From assembly GCA_026874595.1 (NCBI GenBank), contig CM049317.1:49998401-50062400 (forward strand): 64,000 nt of DNA, read 5' to 3'. The stretch's first letter is position 1. Each line of letters opens with the position of its first letter. This document shows, in pieces, positions 56,925 to 64,000 of this stretch. Made by a program: the position numbers and the translations under genes. The DNA comes from Sipunculus nudus. Taxonomy: Eukaryota; Annelida; Sipuncula; Golfingiida; Sipunculidae. The notes under the pieces are model-generated. The model saw only the letters and a program-made list of their open reading frames with translations, made no database searches and was not told the origin of the DNA.

Positions 56925-57785
56925 ATTAGGATATGGCGGCCATATTAGTATTCTGACAGGTGTGTAATTCAATAAGTCTGGAGCCCTCATATGTACCAAT
57001 CATCCCTGTATAATCGGGAAAGCTGAAATTTGTTGCTGTTGAGTTATCACGCGAGAAAAAAAAATCAGCGATGAGGCTGTAGCAGCCATGTTGGAATTCC
57101 GACAGGTCTGTAATTCAAAAAGCCTGGAGCCTTCATATGTACCAATCATCCCTGTGAATTCGGGAAAGCTTAAGTTTGTTACTGTTGAGTTATCGCGCGC
57201 GAAAGTAAATCAGCGATCGGGCTGTGGCGGCCATATTGGAATCCCGACAGGTGTCTTTTTCAAAAGGTTTGTAGCCTTCATATGTACCAATCATCCCTGT
57301 GAATTCGGGAAAGCTGAAGTTTTTTTAACTGTTGAGTTATCGCGCGCGAAAGTAAATCAGCGATCGGGCTGTGGCGGCCAAATTGGAATCCCGACAGTTG
57401 TGTTCTTCAAAAGGTTTGTAGCCTTCAAATGTATCAATCATCCCTGTGAATTCGGGAAAGCTTGTTGTTGCTGAGTAATCGCACGCGAAAGAAAATCAGC
57501 GATTGGGCTGTGGCGGCCATATTGGAATTCCGACGGGTCTGTAATTAAAAGGTCTAGAGCCCTTATATGTACCAGTCATCACTATGAATTTGGGAAAGCT
57601 GAATTATGTTTTTCTGTTGAGTTATCGCGCGCTAAAGAAAATCAGCGATCGGGCTGTGGCGGACATGCTGGTTTTCCAACAGGTCTGTTATTCCATTGGT
57701 CTGGGGTCCTCGTATATACCAATCATCCAAGTGTATTTGGGAAAGCTGAAATATGTTGTTGTTGTGTTATCGCTCGCGAAAGAAA
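56925..57785 (+). repeat. Tandem array of about 145-bp units
   Basis: Six units. Each contains GCTGTGGCGGCCATATTGGA or a variant, a GACAGGT-TGTAATTC block, ATGTACCAATCATCCCTGTG and GTTGAGTTATCGCGCGCGAA. ATGTACCAATCATCC recurs at about 56,993, 57,138, 57,281, 57,429, 57,568 and 57,716. The open frames across it (57,088-57,474 and others) only reflect the repeat. Confidence 0.85.
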
Positions 57786-58828
57786 GTGTCACTGGCGGAA
57801 GTACGGGAGGACGGACTCGCACGGTGATCAGTATAGGGCACCGCTTGTCAAGCGGGGCCCTTATAAAGTTTGTTTACCACTAAAAGTGAAAGCTGCACAT
57901 AGTAAGGGGTGACCATCTGCAAGCCTTTTATATGACTGGTGACGTGATATCTGGCAGTTTTATGGCCGATGGTCAACCCAGCTGAAGATTAAAACTATGG
58001 AAATTGTGTTGAAAAAGGCACTGATAATTATATATAAATATTTGTATCATAAACTTTAGGCCAAGAGTCGTCTCCATAAATTGACAGAGCAATTAATAGC
58101 CATGACAACATGACACTCACGCCTTCTAAAATAAACTTATAGGGACCTGAGAGTCATGATACAAGTCATAATAGAACAACCATTCCAAGGGTCGGATCAC
58201 TATATTTGCTATGTGGTAGTATTTGACATTAGAGGTCTGTATGGTCGTGTTTTATCTGCTATATAACGAAAAAAATGCTGTTGCACAACATTTGTGGTGG
58301 TTACCCTGACGGCGGAACTAATTTTTGAAGAAGTTTTGGCTTCCGCAGTTTCCGCTCTCATGACGGACGGAGAGACAAACTTTCCGAGTTAAATCAGCCT
58401 CGTTATTAATAACTGTTGCCTGAACACACGTATGTCAGCATGTAATATTATTTTTCCCGACAGAATGACGTCACTTTTTGTCTTAGCTCGGGAAAATGAC
58501 AGTTCGACAAACGGATAAAAATGAAAAGTACAGTAAGAAATGGCGTGCACATCTACTTATACTAGAATTGATCCGAACCTTACAACGTATACTGCCATCT
58601 CCATATCTTCAGTTTATTAAAAAAATCGACGTTCTGGTGACAAGTTACCTCTCAGCAATTACACACCCTCCTCCAAACAAAGAATGCCACCGTATTAAAC
58701 TGTTGAGTTTTTTTTAAAGCCGGAAATCGGAGAAAATAAAAAAATATTACAGTAACACAATGAAACTGAAAACAAGCTCATGCATGTTTGAACGTTGTTG
58801 CCAACATTCCTCTAACGCTTTAACGCTC
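57786..58828. other. Unassigned spacer
   Basis: No gene, RNA gene or transposon end recognised. Confidence 0.4.
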
Positions 58829-59155
58829 GTTACACAGCGCTTTACCTACTACCTGTATCGTAAGCGCTGTTTGTTTTGACCTCGTATCCTGAATTGCTAC
58901 ACCCTACACTTGGGCACATAGGATGCCCGGCCGGAGAGCTGTAATTCAAACGAAATGTAACAACAAAGGCTCCAACAACTTGCTGGATGGTTTCAGTTCT
59001 ACAGACAACAGAAACATGGCTACGCTAACATAGTCGTAATGTCATAATCGAATTGGTCGATGATGCGAGAATGCAGAGGAAGCAATTAAAATTCGACCAC
59101 AAACTGTCATCAAGCGGCGCTTGAAGCGCAGCTATGGGCGGAGCCAGGATGCCTG
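58829..59155 (+). repeat. Dispersed repeat, short copy
   Basis: Partner of 39,856-40,372, same orientation and same right end. It lacks the 190-base segment of the other copy. Confidence 0.85.
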
Positions 59156-60325
59156 ATTTTACTGCAGCGGCTATCTATCCTATTGCATTGATATCGTGGT
59201 AAACAGCCGATAATCTTAAAGGTATATAATATGTTGCAATAATATGTGTATTATCTCACGTAAGTATAGTTAAGTTAGGCTGAACACAAAAGTTTCCCAG
59301 CAAACAATCGCGGAACACAGTTGTGTTATCTCTAATTCACTTGGTATGGTTCTGTGTGTGAGGAAACACAAACCACGTGTCTGTTTATCATTGCAAAACC
59401 ACTTGACCAGCGGTCTGGACTTGAGCATACGCAACAACATCCAAGCGATCTGAAGAAACATGAAGAAGAAAAATAGAGGAAACACCGGTTGGAAGCTTGG
59501 AAAAAATATATGTGAAGCTGCAGCGCACATCAGCGATTAAACTTATCGTAGCCACACAACTTGAACATATATCCTTGGTGTTAAACTTTTCATTAAATTT
59601 ATCACAGTTTATACCGCTATCAGTAAAATTTCCTCCATTCATTTATGGTATAAATAGTTTATCTTTTTTTTTGTACATTATTCAAGTTTCATAAAATTCT
59701 TCATGTCCGCTGGCAACCTGCACCACACGGCCTTGGGAGTAAGCCCTGCATGCATGCAACCGAACTTGCACCACGCGCCTGTTGTTCGCTGTTGTTGTTT
59801 TTTTTTTTAACAGAGCAGCTGGCTCTGTTTTAAAAAAACATGTATAACATTGATACAATGTATCACGACAGTGTATCTGCTTGGTCTGCCGAACGAAGCG
59901 GCTGAAGTTGTCAGGAACACGTGCAGTATGTTTTGGCAATCGTGACCTTTCACCTTGGGCTCAAAAGGTCAAAATTGTAATGCCAACAATGGTGACGGTC
60001 TATTTAATTGATTTGCCTATATGTTTGCATGGACGGTTCAATTTTAAATTGGGAAAATTAAATGCCCGAAAGATGAAACATTATAAGAAGGTCTCATGAA
60101 ATGCCTGAGTGATGTGTGTATAGCTAGGGTTCTAAGTGTAGCAAGTTAAGGTTATGCCATTCTAAAGAGTGTTTTGATTATCCCTGTGATGGCAGATGCG
60201 TGCATATACCCTAAAGGTTTTATTAAGGTGAGTCAGGATCAAGAGAAATGTTCACGAGAACTTTGCGTACGCTAAAAATATTTCGGATTGTTGATTGGGT
60301 GGAATGTGAATCACATGAGTCAAGA
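59156..60325. other. Unassigned spacer
   Basis: No gene recognised. Contains GCACCACACGGCC and GCACCACGCGCC near 59,720-59,780 as a small local repeat. Confidence 0.35.
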
Positions 60326-61115
60326 ATGTGATGTAACTAAGCGGAGGCTGCAAGCACAGAGAGTTAAGGCAGTGCACGAGTAGATAGCCCTGCCAAGGCT
60401 TTAGTGTTTTTATTTGATACCGTGCTATAATTGTGTGAGCTAAAATGTAATCCCATGTACTATAGAAATAACCTATTGGCAGCTCTAATATAACTAAATG
60501 AAATGAGCAGGTCAGGTCAGAGAGCCATATATTTGTTACATGATTTGAAGTGAGGTGGCATTAGCTTTTGTAAGTGTTGGTTCATTGCAAGAGCAAGTTT
60601 GGTGGCTCTGTCAGTGGGAGGAATTATAAATTCCTAACCACTTTATCAACTAGGCCAGTCTATGTATAGAAAGCTGCAAGTACAGTGAGCAAGGGATGCG
60701 AGTAGAGTAAGTTAAAAATGTGAACCCAATGAGTAAAGAATGTGATGTAACTGAGCGGAGGCTGTAAACACAGAGAGTAAGGGCAGTGAGTAGATAGCCC
60801 TGCCAAGGCATTAGTGTTTATAATTGATACCGTACTGTAATTGTGTGAACTAAAACGTAATTCCATGTACTATAGAAATAACTCAATGGCAGCTCCTAAT
60901 ATAACTAAATGATATGAGCGGGTGAGAGCGCCGTGTATTAGTTACATGATTTGGCGTAAGGTGGCAGTACCTTTTATAAGTGTTGCGCTAAAGCAAGACC
61001 CAAGTTTGGTGGTTCTGTCAGTGGTTGGAATTATCAATTCTTAACCACTGCATTGACTGGGTCAGTAGAAACCTGCGAACACATCGAACAAGGGATGCGA
61101 GTAGAGTAAGTCAAG
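60326..61115 (+). repeat. Tandem duplication, period about 414 bp
   Basis: Two copies, starting at GATGTAACTAAGCGGAGGCT (60,330) and GATGTAACTGAGCGGAGGCT (60,744). Both end with AAGGGATGCGAGTAGAGTAAG. The copies share TAGATAGCCCTGCCAAGGC, CCATGTACTATAGAAATAAC and AAGTTTGGTGG. Confidence 0.85.
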
Positions 61116-61829
61116 ACTTCGAGAACAAATTTTAGTGTACCCCGTAGCGCAATTTTGGCTCTCTGACCGAGAATCTATGACCAGTGTCAGATTTTACCGA
61201 GGACCGATCTGTAACGCGTGATGAGGATAAAAAAAAGGAACGCCTTTTTGATAATGCCTCTTGGCGTACAAGTACACTGTCATTTGACGTAAACGAGATC
61301 CATCTTTCGGTTATTTAGAATACTTTCTAGCAACACCAACCACATGAGAGAAACATCCCGTTATAACTCAGGATATTAGTAAATCTTTGCATGTTTGTTG
61401 AGTTTCTGGTACACGAGTAAAAGCAAAAAGCAAGTGAAAGGCAGTTAACTTTTACGCGACACAGGAAATGTTTCGTTACCATAGAGACGGTTTTCACTGA
61501 GGTTAGAGAGAACACGTGTATTGTTTTATGTTGAGTCATTACATGTAGCCTATTCCTGAGATTTTCGGATGTTTACTACTATATCGATGCAACAAGATGG
61601 CCGTTTCAGTACACTCTTCCTCCTCCCCGAATTATCACGACTCAAGTGGACTACCCAGTCAAATATAAATGGCTATTGGCTCGTGTATTCACGGTTATTC
61701 GCCGAGCAGAGTCAGTTCTGTGACAACAGTGAGTCAGGCATGTAAGTAGAGTAAGTGAGGGCTGTGGCTGCAGTAAGTACAATAACTTACGGCTGTGAGT
61801 ACAAGAGCAAGGGCTGAGGGAAGACAGGG
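61116..61829. other. Unassigned spacer before a minisatellite
   Basis: No gene recognised. The last 100 bp grade into the minisatellite. Confidence 0.35.
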
Positions 61830-62800
61830 TAAACACATAAGCCAGCTAGGGATTAAAGAATACAGGGTTAATCCCGTGAGCAGGCTTAGTCCGGGATAAC
61901 GCTCTGTGTTCATGAGCCAGGGTTGAGTGAAGATATGTTTAACCTGTAAGCACAATGAATCAGGACTGAGATATGACAGGGTTAACGCTATGTGTACATG
62001 AGCCAGGGCTGAGAGAAGACAGGGTTAAAGTTACGAGTACATGGGCCAGGACTGAGAGATGACAGGGCAAACGCTATGTGTACATGAGCCAGGGCTGAGA
62101 GAAGACAGGGATAACGCTATGAGCACATGAACCAGGGTTAAGAGAAGGCAAGGTTAACCCTGTGAGCACAATGAACCAGGACTGAGAGATGCCGGTTAAC
62201 GCTATGAGTACATGAGCCGTGGCTGAGAGAAGTCAAGTTTAACGCTAGCAAGGGTTGAGAGATGACAGGGTTAACCACAGCACTGGCTTATAAACCGTTA
62301 TCAAATTGAGCATTGGCGATATACCAGTTATAAAGAACAAGGTAATGAACTCCATCGCTAAGCAGGCAAGACAGCTTTTTTTCACGAGTCGGAGAAGAAG
62401 ACAAGGATAACGCTGTGAGCACAATGAGTCAGGACTGGGAATGACAGGGTTTACCCTGTGAGCACAAGGAACTGAGAGAAGACAGGATAAACGGTATGAG
62501 CACATGAGCAAGCGCTTAGAGGCGACAGGGATAACGCTATGAGTACACTAGTCAATGCTGAGAGACGAGACACTGTGTAAGGGCTGTGAGAGCTAAAAAT
62601 AGAGAGACAGGGAGAAAGAGAGAGGGAGGGAGAAAGGGAATTAAGGAAGCGAGCACAGTTAACAATTGAATAGTGTGAATTAAGCCCATGAATCCAGTCA
62701 GTACATTGCGCCTGGTCTGGGGGAAAGAGTAAAGATATCAGTACAGCGACCTGAGAGAGCCAGGGCTGAGAGAAGATAGGGATAATGCTATGAGTTCATT
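61830..62800 (+). repeat. 43-bp minisatellite
   Basis: Degenerate units of AACGCTATGAGTACATGAGC and CAGGGCTGAGAGAAGACAGG, period about 43 bp (two-unit spacing of 86 bp at 61,985 and 62,071). Interrupted around 62,275-62,390 and 62,575-62,760. Confidence 0.8.
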
Positions 62801-63020
62801 AGCCAGGCCTTCACGTTATACACATTAAAACCACTTGTAATAGATTATCTGGTTAATAATATACGAAACCTTAATATTAACCACTGGTAAGCTCTCATGA
62901 TCAATGTTACATACGTGGTTACCAAGAGGGACCCTAATATACAATTAATAGACGTTTATCGTTTATGTTCGTATATGATTGTATATACAGAGTTGTTTTT
63001 ATTTCTGCACAACAGTCTGT
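62801..63020. other. Unassigned spacer
   Basis: No feature recognised. Confidence 0.3.
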
Positions 63021-63029
63021 TATGTTTGA

Positions 63030-63295
63030 TTTTATCATTGATAATACACAAGAAAAGGATATTAGTAGAAAAGCTCTCAGAGAGCGCAGACCTCCGCAAA
63101 GTCCGCCCATTGGCCTCATTTCGAACTGTCAGAAAAGCAGCATTTTTCCATTTAAATATTCCTGGATCAAGAATATTTCCGTATCAAAATTAAATAAATT
63201 TTTCCGTCGATTATTGCCAGACTATCCTGAAGATTTCATCAAGATCCGCCATTAACTTATTTACTAATGCTGCTAACAGACAAACAAACAAACCA
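63030..63295 (+). repeat. Probable dispersed repeat end
   Basis: CCTGAAGATTTCATCAAGATC followed by GCTAACAGACAAACAAAC matches a class of repeat end found across invertebrates (TTTCATCAAAATCCGTT, then CTAACAGACAGACAAAC). A second fragment with GAGCTATTCTGAAAATTTCATC lies at 63,893-63,925. Confidence 0.4.
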
Positions 63296-64000
63296 ACACC
63301 CGCGAAAACATAACTACTGTCGATCAGTGGAAGTAAAATAAAGGTAAAGTCGAATATATTTGGAGACTAAAGCTATGATTTCTTATTTTTCGGAATGCGT
63401 GATGCGGAAAGTGTATATAATCGGTACACGTATTGAGAATATAGAAAGTGAGATTCCTCATGCGCGGACGCGGCATGCGGAATGCTGATATATCCGGCAA
63501 AAATGATCGCTACATATAGCAAATTCCGTAGATAAGGAATCTTACACCATTCAACTGAAGAAACTAGCCCTCGAAACTGCCAAAGTCGGGTTTTTGCCCT
63601 CATCCCACGTGGTGGGGGTTTGGTGGAGCTTAAGTCTTTTACTTTCTTATTCAAACAGGGCATAGGAAAAAAAAAAAAAGACAAGCAACCGTGCCAAACC
63701 CCCTGCTTTAACTTGATTTACTTACATCTTTCAGGGAAACGGCACGTACACGTGCAATGACGTCATTATGCGCTATGACGTCACGACTCTTTCCAAATGG
63801 CCACATCGTCACCTGTTAAACGTCCTAGTGTAAACAAATATGTAATATACCTCCCATAAAACGCCAGAGCTCAATTGTTTCTTGTATCATTGCCGAGCTA
63901 TTCTGAAAATTTCATCAAATTCATTGCCAGCTACCCCCCCCCCCCCCCCGACCCCCACGCTGTACGTTGATTCACCGACTACACATGGAGTGACGACATT
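63296..64000. other. Unassigned spacer
   Basis: No gene recognised. Contains GACGTCA sites at 63,759-63,786 and a C run at 63,932-63,949. Confidence 0.35.

Noticed and set aside
57088-57474. 128-residue frame with repeated AKVNQRSGCGGHIGIPTGV
   Set aside because: It follows the 145-bp tandem repeat and has no start or splice context.

Overview
The window looks like nuclear DNA of an invertebrate animal, most likely a bivalve mollusc. Genes are split by GT-AG introns, the background is AT-rich, long (TA)n tracts are frequent, and nested transposons and dispersed repeats fill most of the space. The bivalve assignment rests on the style of the dispersed repeats and is an inference. No prokaryotic operon, rRNA, tRNA or CRISPR array was seen.

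Layout. (1) 0.8-7.9 kb, + strand: five phase-compatible exons of a C-type lectin-like single-pass membrane protein, with one apparent frame break. (2) 8.2-27.5 kb: a 41-bp satellite array split by a 14,965-bp insertion (10,029-24,993). The insertion has CAGAGAG...CTCTCTG ends and a 7-bp near-perfect target duplication. Inside it lie a dispersed repeat with an internal duplication, a pogo-like MITE, a second MITE, and a PIF/Harbinger-like MITE that carries a Ty3/gypsy-type LTR retrotransposon (16,445-24,285). (3) 27.5-42.6 kb: no convincing host gene. It holds a TA-flanked palindromic element, a hAT-like element containing a solo LTR, microsatellites and dispersed repeats. (4) 43.05-53.76 kb, + strand: a 12-exon gene for a PLP-dependent class I aminotransferase with all main catalytic motifs and an apparent 2-bp deletion in exon 10. 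(5) 53.8-64 kb: repeats and minisatellites with no convincing gene.

The most interesting object is the LTR retrotransposon. It has 221-bp LTRs with only two differences between them, a primer binding site, a polypurine tract, a long Gag with an SR-like region and a CCHC knuckle, a protease, and a reverse transcriptase. RNase H and most of integrase are deleted. In the position where envelope genes sit in other elements, it carries an extra ORF pair encoding a Cys/His zinc-finger-like protein and a TatD-type metal-dependent hydrolase. A splice acceptor lies directly before that start codon and a splice donor lies in the LTR, so the extra ORFs could be made from a spliced RNA. A TTTAAAC heptamer followed by a 7-bp stem at the gag end fits -1 frameshifting into pol.

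Nearly every frame break in host and element genes is a net loss of one or two bases, often at homopolymer or dinucleotide runs. Residual long-read errors therefore need to be ruled out before any gene here is called a pseudogene.
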